Origin: Aspidiotus rigidus
Taxonomy: Eukaryota; Arthropoda; Insecta; Hemiptera; Diaspididae
DNA: 64,000 nucleotides
NCBI GenBank assembly: GCA_035079385.1
Contig: JAVHKY010000029.1
Coordinates: 11,408,001 to 11,472,000 of the forward strand
Direction: 5' to 3'
Position numbers and translations under genes: made by a program. The notes under the pieces were generated by a model. That model ran no database searches. It was not told the origin of the DNA and saw nothing but the letters and a program-made list of their open reading frames with translations. Below are positions 22,177 to 34,254 of this stretch, in pieces (within the stretch, counting starts at the first letter, position 1; every line of letters starts with the position of its first letter).

Positions 22177-23180
22177 TGTTTCATACCGCTCTATCGCCCT
22201 ATCCATTGTACTTGATAAACTATTCCAGAAAATTCTTGACGAAAGACTCCTCTGGTTTTTAGAATCAAACGATCTTCTCTTTACTTTCCAGTATATAGTT
22301 TAAGAAAGGGACGCAGCACTACTCAGGCTTTTTCTGACCTTTAGTCCGAAATAAACAAATCTTCACTTACTAAACCATCTCTTTACTCAATATTTTTCAA
22401 CCACCAAGGAGCCTTTCCTCGGGTATGGAGCCACTAAATCTGAATACGGTCTTCGAGATAACGGAGCTTCTATCTTACAAAATTTTCTCAACCACAGAAC
22501 ATTATTAGTACGAATCCAAAATATCATTTCCTCTGCCTTTCCATTCGTCCATCAAGAGGAAATTTTCACTCTCCTCCTCTTTTTAATAACCATCAACGAT
22601 ATCACTAAACGCGTTCGTTTCCCTCTCATTCAACAAAACTAAAAACAAAACGGCGTACGCATATTCCATACATGGATCCATCGTTTTCCATCGCGACTGT
22701 AACATAGCCTCCATATTTACTGCCGAATTGATGGCAATGTTCGTCTGCTGTTCTCATCTCTTTCAGCTGCCTTTACGTGATAAATTTCTCCTCCTCATAG
22801 CCCTCTTTTCCTCACTATACTCTCTCACTGACCCCTATACCACAAATACTACAAATCCTCTCACACAGAAAATCCTCCTCACGCTCATAGCACCCAAGTC
22901 ATATTCATTTCGATACACGCCCCATTGGCCTACCCAAACATGACGTGGTAGACCGGGGAGCTAAACAAGCCACCAGCTTTGATATTATCTTTGATCGCAC
23001 TCACCTTCTTGTCACGGACTACAAAAATCATCACCGTTCACTCATCTTAAATTCTTGGACCAATCTCTGGAAAATCCAACCTTCAAACAACTCTCTGCAC
23101 TTCCAGGTCAACATCCTTCAGAAATTCGAAACGTAAAGACACCGTTATCACCAGATTAAGAATTGGCCATACTCGAACCA
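22177..23180 (+). pseudogene. Jockey-type non-LTR retrotransposon, RT and RNase H fragment
   Basis: With stops and shifts, the plus strand reads YRSIALSIVLDKLFQKILD followed by ERLLWFLESNDLL (the Y-R-P-I-x-L-S block), a decayed SVLGP region near 22,540, then an RNase H segment beginning SIFTAELMAMF at about 22,705, DVVDRGAKQA near 22,940, and a C-terminal RLRIGHTRTTG motif at about 23,150-23,180. Order and motifs are those of Jockey elements that carry RNase H. The same RNase H opening (SIFTAELIAIF) occurs at 51.8 kb, so both belong to one family. Confidence 0.85.
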
Positions 23181-23887
23181 CGGGAGCTTTAATGAAGTGT
23201 GATGTGAATACATGATCAACAAGGATCACTTAGCCTTTCCAATTCCATGGTACCCCAGTCACACTGAGTAACCTGGTGGAAGTTGCGGTACCAATCCCTC
23301 AGCCAGACAAAGAGTGTATGGGAAGGGGTTCAGTTGGGGCGAGTACAAGATTCAATCTTGGAAAAGGTCGACTGAACCGGATAGGGACAGGGGCAGGGGC
23401 AGGTCACCTACCTTGGGGACGGTGGCGAAACGGCTCAGGCAGTCAAAATGGCGGCGAATCAAGCTCAAGTTAGTAGAGCTACTGCCAATGTTGCTACAGA
23501 AGCCTGCCATCAGCCTCAGTCTTCTTGGGCTTCCGCGCCATTGGACCAGCTATAGCAAGCTGTAGCAGCGGGAAAAACTTTGCGCGGGTTTCCCCGACTC
23601 TCTCTCGCGCAGTCATACACATCCAGCTCACCCTAATCACAAGCACCCAACTAACAAACAACCGCAAAACATGGACACGGCGTATGTATATCTAAACTTC
23701 AGAGGTAAAATATCACGACGCTCGGATCTCCGAGTCGGGGAACTTCGTCACGCCTATGGAAGATGTTAATATTCAGGAAGCAAGGTCCGGACGAAGGAGG
23801 AACAAGAACCCAGGAGAACTTCACCTGCGACGTCTGCAAATGGCATCCAAAATAGTCATTATTATCCATATACTCCGGGAAGTAGAA
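23181..23887. other. Spacer with possible coding remnant, family unknown
   Basis: A moderately GC-rich stretch. The plus strand from 23,448 reads MAANQAQVSRATANVATEA, then stops; it could be a decayed ORF1 of a retroelement but I recognise nothing certain. Confidence 0.25.
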
Positions 23888-25645
23888 ATTTCATGTTAAA
23901 ATCATGAAATTTTGAAAGAACAATTAGATACTTGATGGTAAATTTGAGCATTGGCGCCACGGTCCAAACTCCATAGGGGCCCCGTAATGGTGGGTTGCCC
24001 AACTGGAAGCAGTTCTCATTCCTTTTGGTTCACAATTTATGTGGATTCTTATGTAATTCGGACCGCCAAATTCGAAAAAATTATCAAAAAATTCTTTCGA
24101 CATTTTAGGGACGCCGAGGGGCTGATAACCCCTAAAATAGGGGTAAAATTGAAGTGACATATTTCAACACATTTTCGTACGAATATCCTTATGAAATTTT
24201 CCGTCGAATTTGGGAAAAATACTAAAGAAATTCTTCCTACTGTCCAAAGGGCCCAGGGTCCTCCCTCCCCCCAAATTGAGGAAGAAATATGTATTTTGTA
24301 TTTTTTGGAAAAATCTTAACGGGTTCCAATGTAGAATTTAGCGCGAAATCCGGGAAAGATGAAGTTAAAATTCCTGGGGCCCTCGGAGGGGGTTGAGAGA
24401 CAAAGGCTGAAAATTGATGAAAAAGTTTTCGCATTTTTTTCATGTTCAACAAATTCGTACGTAGAATTCGAAAGAAATAGTAAAAAAATTCCTGGAGGTC
24501 TCTGAGAGGGCGTAAGAGGACTCAAACCCCCAAAACTGAAAGTAAAAAATATGTGTTTTTAAGAAAATTTAAACGAATTTTCGTGTGAAATTTACCGTAT
24601 TTTCTTCTATGACTGTACAGTGAACTTTAGCGACGAATTTTTCTACATAATTTATTTCTTTCTCGTTAATACGTCATGAAAGTGCGGCGAAAGTTACTTC
24701 TTGAGCGACAAGTTTGAACTAGTTGCGGCGCCAAATTTGAAAAGGACGGAAGATTGAAATGACGGACTGAAAATCAGAAACCATCAGAAAAACTAATGAG
24801 TTCGCAAAGAAACACTTTCGAACCAACAAAAAACGCATTTTACGTGAGTTATAAAAATGTAATTCTACAATTTTACAACTTTTCCCGAAAAAGATTATGT
24901 TCCTCCCAGCTCCCTCGAAGAGCCATGAGATTTTTTCAGGATTCTTTGTGAATCCTACGGTAAATTTTACACAAAAATCTGTTTGAATTTTCTCAAAAAC
25001 GCATATTTTTTACTTTGAGTTTTGGAGAATTTTTTTTTACAATTTATTCCAAATTCTACGGTAAATCCTACATAAGAATTTGTTGAACTTAAAAAAAAAT
25101 GCAAACTTTTTTAATCACTTTTCAGGATTTGTGCCCCTCTCAACCCCCTCCGAGAGCCCCAGGAATTTTTTCACTATTTTTCGCTCGGAACCCGTTAAGA
25201 TTTTTCCAAATAACACAAAATATTTGTTCCTCCATTTGGGGGGGAGGAAGACCCCTGGGCCCTTTGGACGGTCGGAAGAATTTTTCAGTATTTTTCCCGA
25301 ATTCTACGGAAAATTTCATAAGGATATTCGTATGAAAATATGTTGAAATATGTCACTTCAATTTCACCCCTATTTCAGGAGTTATCATCAGCCCCTCGGC
25401 GACCCTAAAATGTCGAAAGAATTTTTTAATAATTTTTTCGAATTTGGCGGTCCGAATTACATAAGAATCCACATAAATTGGAACCAAAAGGAATATTTCG
25501 GTCATTTATATGCAAGAACTTCTTCCAGTTAGGCAACCCACCATTACGGAACACCTATGGGGTTTGGACCGTGGCGCCGTGGCTCAAATTTTTTATTCAA
25601 CTATCCTAAATGTTTGTTCCAAATTTCATTATTTTAACATGAAAT
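23888..25645. mobile_element. Fold-back element: ~1.76-kb quasi-palindrome with ~700-bp arms
   Basis: The left arm (23,888 to about 24,600) is the inverted complement of the right arm (about 24,940-25,645). Matching landmarks are ATTTCATGTTAAAAT against ATTTTAACATGAAAT at the tips, GGCGCCACGGTCCAAACTCC against its complement at 25,553-25,576, and CCCTCGGAGGGGGTTGAG against its complement near 25,140. Within each arm, units of roughly 130-150 bp repeat in tandem. Tandem repeats inside long inverted arms are the hallmark of Foldback-type elements. The central ~340 bp carries no recognisable gene. No target duplication was found. Confidence 0.85.
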
Positions 25646-25699
25646 GCAAGGTTGATGTCATAATTTGCACTAAGCCACCGGACTATAATATTAAAACAC

Positions 25700-25900
25700 A
25701 CAACCAACGGACTGAATGAGCGACTACTCGTTACCACTGCCTCTCGTGTCCTATACTTCAAGACCTTCGTTCTTCATCAAATGTCCCTTCTTCCTCGCCC
25801 CCAAGCCATCATAAACCATTCAGATCCCATTTCCCTCACACTTCAATACCTCCGTCTTACTCACCCCATTTTGTCCGTATAATCCTTCATCTTCCTCTCT
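25700..25900 (+). pseudogene. Possible Jockey-like 3' tail
   Basis: The plus strand reads a CPILQDLR-like segment after 25,745, as in the C-terminal zinc-knuckle tail of Jockey proteins. With the Jockey fragment at 22.2-23.2 kb in the same orientation, the fold-back element may have inserted into an older Jockey copy. Weak evidence only. Confidence 0.25.
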
Positions 25901-25959
25901 TTTAGATATTCTGAGTCTATCTTCGTACATCTAAATAAGCTTACTTACTTTCTTTATCG

Positions 25960-28180
25960 ACCTCTCTCTCTTTTTTTTTTTCAATATTACAATATATTAC
26001 AATTCCTCTATACTTCCTTTTTTATACGGTTAGAATTAGAGGAGAGGGGTTGTTATTACCCCCGCACGTAAGTATTGTACCTTTTCAGTTAAAATTATGA
26101 AATTACTTGACTCCGTGTAAATTCCTTTCGATAATTCTACGTTTAATTTCCATTTCTATTTCTTTCAACTTACTATTATTTCTTCGCATTATATTCTTAT
26201 ATTCCGAGCTGTAGCCCTGCAGCAGCTTAAACACTCGCTAAATAAAAAGTAAAGAATTTTGTAAATGAATAAAAAATGTACTTTCCTCTTCTTATGGGAG
26301 CGGATTGAATCGTTTATATTATTCGCGCTTGAAGCAGCCAAAAGTCCATTCCGTCATCATTACTGCTATTGCTGCCTCGCACAAGGGTATTCTGACTTCA
26401 GTCCCCGTTCCCTTCTCCCTCCCTCAGAAAAATACAAGTTTACAGGTTGAATTCTTTCCTTTCAACTCCAATGTAGACGAACATTCGAAAAGGCTGCACA
26501 ATTTCAACAAGTTGGCTTTCTCCGCACACGTTCTTGATGTCAGCCTCTCGGGAGTTCTTCTGCAACACAAATCATAGTCGTCTGGCTCAAGAGGTTATTA
26601 AAATATTCGAATATCAACTGACGCATCCCTCCTTCCCTTCTACTTTTGGTTCCGTCATCGCATCTTCTTTACACAAAGTTAACTCAAATTGAAAAAATAA
26701 ATGAATATTTTTTCGGCAGTAAAACTTGATTATGAAAACAATCTCGTGCTCTCCTCCTACTGCAACATACTTTATTAGAGCGCTGAAAAAAAAGAGAGGC
26801 TCATTTCTGCGAAATTGAAGTACTTCACTCGAACCCGAAGTTACCCCTCGTCGGTCTTGAGATAACAATAATATACGGTTAAGAGAGCAGCGGTGCGAAT
26901 ATCAGTATTTAAATTAATTCTCTTTAACATCAAATCAAACAAAGGTAGACCAGATTTGTGCCCCGAAAATAAACACTCGTTTATAGAACGCTCGGTAAAT
27001 ACATGCGTTGCGTTAAGCAAATATAGACCTTTTTTTCTCAGCTCGAACAATATGAGGGTCGTATATCCGAGCACGTTCAATGTACTGCATGAGAGATCGT
27101 AGGAGGAAAATATTCTCATCTTCTGGCTGCGTCGATTCTCTCGTAGGACAGCAGGTGTGATAAGCCTACAAATTACGATTACTTATCATACATATAGTTC
27201 AAGATGACCCACCGAAGAACCGACATGCGAATAATATTAATGATGTTTTATTCATTGCCGGTCGTACTGACAAATTAAGTCATTAATTATTGCGTATATT
27301 GCTGGACAGTAGGACAGTTCTCATGGCAATATATTGTCCTATGACGTTCGCCCCAAAAAAAGGAAGTGAAAAACGAACCACTTTTTCGTGTGTGCGCTAC
27401 CAGAAGACAAAACCGGATGACAATTAATACCTCGCGTTTGCGAAGAAATTACGAATTCAAATAAACTTATTGAAACCAATCTTACAAAAAAAAAAAAGAG
27501 TACGAAATGACTTTATTGTCTTGTTACAAATTCGTATAGCAGGTGTAAAAGGAAAACGCGGTCGTATTCGTATTTACGATGAGCTTTATAATTGCTCATA
27601 ACTATAGCACCTGCGACCGTTACAACTCACTTAGCGACAATCAACTTGTAACTTACTGTGGTACAGGAAATGTTTAAGATGTTGGACTGGGTTGTGGAGC
27701 AGAATGTGTACCGCTACCGAGCTCGATTGTACGTGGGAGTTTTCGAGAAAAAGAAACAGTCGCGCAGTCTTAATTTGTCCCTATTTTAATAACTTCCTCG
27801 CGGCGCGCTGTTAGAATAACGTCGTTTAGGAACGATATGTTTTTGTGTGACCTTTATAGCTCTGTTAAACTCAGGTTAGAGCCCTTAGAGACTCGTTATG
27901 AATCGCAGATACCATTAACGAAAATCCGATATCGATTAGCACCAGAAATCCTGGCGTCGCGAAATACATTTTTTGTTGTCTGGGGGAAACGAGAAAAATT
28001 GCGGCGGAAGTAGACTGACTCTAGTTTCAGTTTTGAAAACAGATATTTTAAACACCTTAGACTAATAAAAAAGGAAAATATGCAGTCGCGTGAACAACTC
28101 TTGCCCTCGTTAGAATACTGGTAGTCAAGTTATACACGGGGTGGAAAGAGGACTCTTTATTGCTTTTACATTCTTCAATA
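25960..28180. other. AT-rich intergenic DNA, nothing recognised
   Basis: Frames up to about 92 codons on both strands lack motifs. No RNA gene is visible. Confidence 0.4.
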
Positions 28181-28184
28181 AAAC

Positions 28185-28400
28185 GCCCTTGTGACGTCAT
28201 CATGAGACTTTGGAAGTTCTTGATAATTATAAGGTAGGAGGGTAGGACTAAGAAGAAACCGGGAAAGCTACTGAACTCGTGACGTCATCATCCCAAATCT
28301 TCCTTTTCTGTGGGATCATCACCACGTGACGTCCTCAACCCCAACTGCGATGACGCCATAAACCCGTAATATCATCGCCAACCTTAGTGACATTGACATC
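28185..28400 (+). repeat. Cluster of GTGACGTCATC motifs
   Basis: TGACGTCA or one-base variants occur near 28,193, 28,282 and 28,326 with TGACG-type half sites between. They precede the ordered repeat at 28.9-29.56 kb. TGACGTCA is the consensus CRE recognised by CREB/ATF proteins, but here it is part of repeated DNA. Confidence 0.6.
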
Positions 28401-28899
28401 ATCCTCCCTAATCTTGAAATATATCTGTATTGGTATGGACGAGCATTTCCGAAATAAATTATTTGTTACTGAAACAATCGCTAGGCCAAGTTCACCCCAA
28501 ACAGTGGTTCTTAGCCTAGTTCAGCCTAATAAATAACCCATACCTCCAGCATCCCGCTCTCTGCCTTCACCTATTTTGCTTAGTTTAGCTTTCTTCAACA
28601 GCACTGGAAGACGTGAGTACTTCAACGCTTTTCAAGCAGTTACTTGAGCTGCGCTTTTAGCCTAGTTTAGCCCCTTCAACAGTATTTCTTTACTGGTTTA
28701 ATGTGGGGCACAGTTCAGCTCCTCTTCTCTCCAGAAAGACGTAGCCACCAGCCTAGTTTGGCCCCTTCTCCATCAATATCTAGTATACTGTATAAAAAAG
28801 CCTGAGCGTTAAATTTCAACAGAAAACGTGTTTTGTCAGGAGGTTTTTCGAAAAAAACGTCCGCCGTCCGACCGGCAAAACTCAGAGCCCGAAAATTTT

Positions 28900-29560
28900 C
28901 CAAGTCCCTCACCTATCATACATAGCTTAGGGGCGGGGTCTATGACGTCACAGTTTGACAACATCATTGGTCAGTCTTGCGACGTCACAATCTGAGACGT
29001 CGTAGATCAATTTTTTTTCCAACTACTTAACTATTATATATAGCTTGGCAGCAGGGCCTGTGACGTCACAATTTGATGACGTCATAGGTCAGCCTCATGA
29101 CGTCAAAATCTCCTTTTTCCAGATCCCACGTGCCTCATAAAACAAATTCCCTTTCACCACTCGTTTAACTCCGTTAGTGAGTTTGTTTCAAGTTCCCCTC
29201 CTATTATATATATCTCCAAACTCCTCACCAGTGACGTCACAATTTGACAACGCCATAGGTCAACCTTGTGACGTCACAATCTACATTTTTCAGATTTCAC
29301 GTTCCCCATGAAACAGATTCTCTTTCACCACTCGTTTAACTCCGTTAAAGAACCCGCGAGTTTGTTTCAAGATCCCCTCCTACTATGTATAGCCCCAGAG
29401 ACCAGGCCTGTGACGTTACAATTTGACGACGTCATACGCTAGTCTTGTGACGTCACAATCTATAATTTTCATATCCCACGTGCCCCATACAACTGCCTTG
29501 CCACCCCTCGTTTAACTCCGTCAGAGAACCCGTGAGTTTTTCATAATATTTATGAAAATT
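28900..29560 (+). repeat. ~178-bp tandem repeat carrying TGACGTCA sites
   Basis: About four units, each with a TCCTATTATATATAG-like step, then TGTGACGTCACAATTTGA, GACGTCATAGGTCA, TGTGACGTCACAATCT, a CCCACGTGCCCCAT step and CTCGTTTAACTCCGTTA. Two successive unit starts are near 29,187 and 29,365. The same unit recurs alone at 60,430-60,640. Confidence 0.8.
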
Positions 29561-29889
29561 CAGTTAATTCATCACCCTGTGAGGTCATCACCCTTAACCT
29601 TAAGGAGTATACCCTTTTCTCATGTCATCAACCTGTAATGGCCTCACTCCCTAGTGACGTCATCAACTCATGAAATCGTCATCCCCAACCATAAGGAGTC
29701 TCTTACAATGAACCTAGGGGGAATATTACTCGTACGATTTAGAAAATTTACTTAAGCTTCAGCCCTACAGAAGGAAGAAGACCAAGAAAAATTTTGAATT
29801 TATCCGATCCTCTTAAGTTACGGCACATTTCAATTAAAATAAAATAAATAATCCTACAGAAAATTATATGCCATTGAAGTCCTGCCTTC

Positions 29890-30130
29890 GTCTTTCCAAG
29901 TCCCCCTCCTATCATATATAGCTCGGAGGTCGGAATTTTCCAAGTCCCCTTCCTATCATATTTAGCTCGTAGGTAGGAGTTTTTCTAAGTCCCCTTCCTA
30001 TCATATTTAGCTCGGAGGTAGGAATTTTTTTAAGTCCCCTTCCTAGCATATATGGGTAGAGGGTCAAAATTTTTCCAAGTCCCCTTCCTATCATATATAG
30101 CTCGGAGGTAGGAATTTCTCCAAGTACCCC
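29890..30130 (-). repeat. ~48-bp minisatellite, short array
   Basis: Five units of CCAAGTCCCCTTCCTATCAT, TATATAGCTCGGAGG and GGAATTTTT. In this orientation the array lies 3' of the Helitron-like 5' end at 30,222 when read on the minus strand. Confidence 0.8.
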
Positions 30131-30222
30131 TCTCCTCTCCGTGATGTAATCAACCTCGCTCGCGCTCGCGGATGGAAAATTCCTGGAACTACCCCCACAA
30201 AAGGGATAGCGGGTTCCCCGCT
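30131..30222 (-). mobile_element. Helitron-like 5' terminal module (minus strand)
   Basis: Read on the minus strand: AGCGGGGAACCCGCT, then ATCCCTTTTG, TGGGGGTAG, a CCGCGAGCGCGAGCG step and GGTTGAT, leading into the minisatellite. The same module in the same order starts the elements at 42,118 and 45,968. No matching 3' hairpin is found to the left, so the copy is partial. Confidence 0.6.
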
Positions 30223-30284
30223 AAAAAAAGATCACCAAAATTGATTCTTTTGAGGGTAAATTACCTCCGAAAAGAGTCCGCGTC

Positions 30285-31275
30285 TAGGTCGTGACGTCAT
30301 CGACATAAACTCCGTAGGTAGAATTCCGCAGAAGAATCTTGAGCTTCGACTCATAACACGGAAAGAGGATTTGACTTCGAGCCATACAGAGAAAATATAG
30401 CCAAACGCATCCTGATTGTGATGTCATCGGGAAATTAGGAGATGAAGAAGAAGTCTTCGTCTGAATCCCTGGAAAGGAGTCGATGAAACGAATTTTGAGC
30501 TTCGACTGGACTCCTGGAGAGGGAGAGAGCTTTTGGGTCTTGTGGGGCTATACTCCTCAAGGGCCTTTGAAAGTTTGAGCTTTGAGTTCGATAGACGGAA
30601 GAGCTGAGAGGAAAATTTCTGGTTCTAGTTTTACAAAAGAAAGGACATACAAATTGCTTTTGTTGAGTGAAGTTTTCCTTGGAGGTCTGTCCGAGTCCTT
30701 ATCGTGAGGTCATCCGAACACAATAGAGAAATTTTTCAATTCAAATCTCGAAAGAAGAGTTATTTGGAAAATTTCGAGCTTGCACTAGCTCGTGTAACGG
30801 GAGTAGGAGGAATTGATTTCAAGGTTTGCAAAAGCCAAAACGCCATAAGGCGATTCAGAACAATTATTTGCTCAAACCTCTATTTCTAATAAATATTTTG
30901 AGCTTCGACACCTAAGAATTGGGAATCTCCCGGGGGATATTTCTCAAGAAACCTGAGAAATTCTGGCTTTGAGTTTTATTAAAGATAGAGGACTTCGAGA
31001 AATTCCGAGCTCTGAATTCTATAGACAAGAGAGGACTCAAAAAAATTCGATAAGGACCTAACCTAACCTTCATGCATGAGAAAGAGCACTTCATTTGCGT
31101 TTGTTGAGAGGATATCCTTCGGAGGATCGGAGGACCGCGACATCATCAAAGGATTCATAAGAAAAATTTTGAGCTTTGACTCGTGTGACGGAAAGGGAAC
31201 ATAACTTTCAACTTTACAAAAGAAATAAAAGCAAACGCGTCCGGATTGCGACGTCATCAGGCGATTGAAAAAAAA
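30285..31275 (+). repeat. Degenerate long repeat with TTTGAGCTTCGACTC and GACGTCATC
   Basis: The stretch at 30,337-30,440 is repeated, diverged, at 31,165-31,270: TTTTGAGCTTTGACTC, then AAAGGGA, GCAAACGCGTCCGGATTG and CGACGTCATCAGG. Further single TTTTGAGCTTCGAC motifs occur near 30,489 and 30,893. No coding signature. Confidence 0.6.
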
Positions 31276-31279
31276 ATGT

Positions 31280-32835
31280 TCGCCCGAGAAAGTTTGAAGC
31301 TTTGTTTGTGTAAGGAGGAGAGTGGGGGAGGGGTTCGTTTTGAGGTTTACAGAAAGAAAGATGTTGCTACTGCTTTTTTGGAAAGATGGGCTTTAGTCCT
31401 TCTGTTCACTAAATTACTGCTCTTGTTAACCAAAATATTGGAAATGGTCATGAGTTTGTGGTCGAAGAAGTTCGAGCTTCGAAAGAAGGAAGAATTCTGA
31501 GCTTATCAGCTAGAAAGCAGATGGTACACGTAGTGGAAAACGTACTCTTACTTCAAGTTTCAATTTATGTGTAAGATTGACGTATCTAGTTTATGCTCTT
31601 GATTATACCTGGAGCTGGAATGATCTGCGTACCCGATCTTACATTCAATGCAACCACTGACGCTCGTTCTGTCCCATGACAACCACGCACTTTTAAACAG
31701 CTTCAATTGACAAAGGAGCAATGACAGATCGAAAAAACCTCTACAAGAGCCAATAATTGGATGGTCTCCCATTCACAAGTGAAATATTTTACAAAATTTT
31801 CGGAAAGCGCAGTCAAAGAATAAGCATCCATGAACTTTTTGTTCGTTGGATCCCTTTCTGAAGGGAGAGGGGAAGAAATAAGATTACAATGAAAAGACAG
31901 AGTAAGTAAATGATAGGTTGGCATCTTTCGATTCACGCTATTCAGAATTAAAAAGTTACAAATACGTATACGTTAAGCTGGACTTTTTAACAATGAAAAC
32001 TTCGATAACCAGCGACGGCGAGAATTATTGTGCATTCATATTTCGAGCATAATTTAGCGGAAATTTCTCGAAATTCTTCGTCGAGATAATTTTGAGGACT
32101 TTTTTTTTTTCTTTTTCCGCTTCTTTCGTCTTCATGCCCTACTTTAAAATGCCTTCTGCCGACGGAAACGAAAAAGAAAGGAAACTTCCGAATGTCGATT
32201 GGAACAGCGTTATATACGTTGAAAGAAATGCAAATGAATCGTCGGCGATTACGATTTGCAACTCGTTCATGTATGAATAATAGATAAATGAATTTCGCCC
32301 ATTGTCGAGCGAATGCAACAGAAAGAAATGTACGGTAGCATTTTGCGAAAGCAGCGGAACCCTGCGCTACACAATCACGGAAATGCTTAACCGCGAGAAC
32401 GAACAGCGCGTGACTGAAGCTACTCAGCCGTGGATTAGTGTTATAATCATACACATAAGTATGTAGATTGTGAGTACCTACATACGTCGAGCTCAAAAAA
32501 ATTGAAGACTGCGAGTTGGTCTGGGTTCCCGTCAGAAACTTCTTCGCGGTTTACATATCGCAGACAGAGAACCGAATTTTTCTACATCCGAATTATGAAA
32601 AAAAAACAAATAAATTTCTCCACTTCATGGAACAACATTGAATCATGTACATAATATGTCTTTGACGGTCTGCAAAGAAATACGATATAAAGATATATCA
32701 ATGTCGATTATTTCGATACATCAATCTCCATTATATCAATATATTGATCTTGATTGTTTCGAAATCTCGATTCTATACTCGGCTGTTATAGTAAGTTTGA
32801 CCTTCATTATAGCCTATATAATGACCTAGTCAGTA
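31280..32835. other. Intergenic DNA, no supported gene
   Basis: A 169-codon minus-strand frame (31,987-32,496) opens with TTG, has no family motif and is not supported. Nothing else is seen. Confidence 0.35.
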
Positions 32836-32838
32836 TAC

Positions 32839-32897
32839 AATATTTTAGGCTAATTAGCTTTTGGGAGAATATTTTAGGCTAATTAGCTTTTGGGAGC
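32839..32897 (+). repeat. Two-copy tandem duplication (~30 bp)
   Basis: AATATTTTAGGCTAATTAGC followed by TTTTGGGAG is present twice back to back, followed by CTCGCTCCGCTCGCTCGCGC, a motif shared with the Helitron-like modules. Confidence 0.8.
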
Positions 32898-33779
32898 CTA
32901 CTCGCTCCGCTCGCTCGCGCCCCTTCTTAGTCTAAAGAGGAGTTTCACGACATTTTCCAAAATAAGAAATTCCTGAATGTCATTTCCCCGAAAACCTATT
33001 CGCCCGAAGTCTCCTATCTCTGGCCGCCCGATGGGTGGTTAAGGGTTAACCCGAACTTGGCAGCTAACTTCTGTTTGGTAAAACTGGCCCTGAATAAAAA
33101 GGGCAGTTTAAATTCTCGTGAAATCTTTTAATTCACTTTTTTGCTTAATCCACTTCATTCTAGACTTCACAATTCAGGAAAAGCCAAAGCTGAATGAGAT
33201 CAAGAAATCCAGTGTGAAATAAATTTCATAATTTTACTAGAATACTGAGATAAGAACAGCTGATGAGAGGTCTCGCTTGTACGATCACACGTTCGCGTAG
33301 TCTTCAAACTTTTTGTACATACTTCATCATTTGTCCTATTTCAAAAGACTTCCTGAACTCCACCCGCATCACTTTACCATCCACTCATCATCTATCTTCA
33401 AGAAACACATCTCCTCCTTCATCACAAAGTAACCCTCGCCGACTACACTTTCTTCCGTCACCATTTTCTGGGCAGATATCCTTAGGAACATATTGGTCGA
33501 TTTCCAGCCAATTTGTCCTCAACATCTATCAATATTGACATGTTTCATGTCTTTTCTCTCGCCGGACCCCGTTTTTGAAATTCGCGAGTACCCCCCGGCA
33601 AGAGAGACAGCGCGCGTGCACATTTCTACCCCGTGGGTGATTCAGAAATTTGCGAGTACACCCCGCGTCCGCGTGCATCTGTGTGCTCATACCCTTCTAA
33701 TAAAACTGCGAAAGGCGAAAGCCCAAAATATTATTATTTTATATCAGACTTATGCTAAACCAAGACCGGGACCAAGAAA

Positions 33780-34165
33780 AGCGAGTGAGCCCCACGAAAG
33801 TCGATACCCAAAATATTTCTCATAAAGGCGATACCTCATATTTCTCATAGAAGACTTGAATTTTCTCGTACCATTTCAATACAACAGCAAGACAGGGGGC
33901 AAACGAGCGGAGCGAGTGAGCCCCTCGAAAGGTGATACCTCAAAATATTTCTCATAGAAGATTTGCATTTTGTCATACCATTCCAATACAACCCGCCAGT
34001 GAGCCCGACAAAAGGTGTAACCTCAAAATATTTCTCATAAAGGCGATACCTCATATACAACACCCACAATAGGTGATACTTCAAAATATTTCTCATACAA
34101 CACTTATACGACGCCAAGATAGGTAAGGGGGCAAACGAGTGATACCTCACAAACACTTGACCTAG
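33780..34165 (+). repeat. Degenerate tandem repeat around AAAATATTTCTCATA
   Basis: AAAATATTTCTCATA recurs about five times, with GGTGATACCTCA or GGCGATACCTCA and CATTCCAATACAAC steps between. The units vary in length. The stretch 33,000-33,780 before it shows nothing beyond a fragment of the repeat also seen in the SCAPER intron. Confidence 0.65.
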
Positions 34166-34254
34166 TAGAAGCCTAGACTAAAATATTTCAAGATGACTGA
34201 TAAAATATAAAAGACATGAAACATGATCTTCATTTATTTGGCTATGCCAGAAAA

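Noticed and set aside
23924..25532. Frames in the fold-back arms on both strands
   Set aside because: Mirror-image translations of the inverted arms, with no conserved protein motif.
31987..32496. 169-codon minus-strand open frame
   Set aside because: It opens with TTG, has no recognisable motif, and AT/GC-mixed noncoding DNA of this size can give such a frame by chance.
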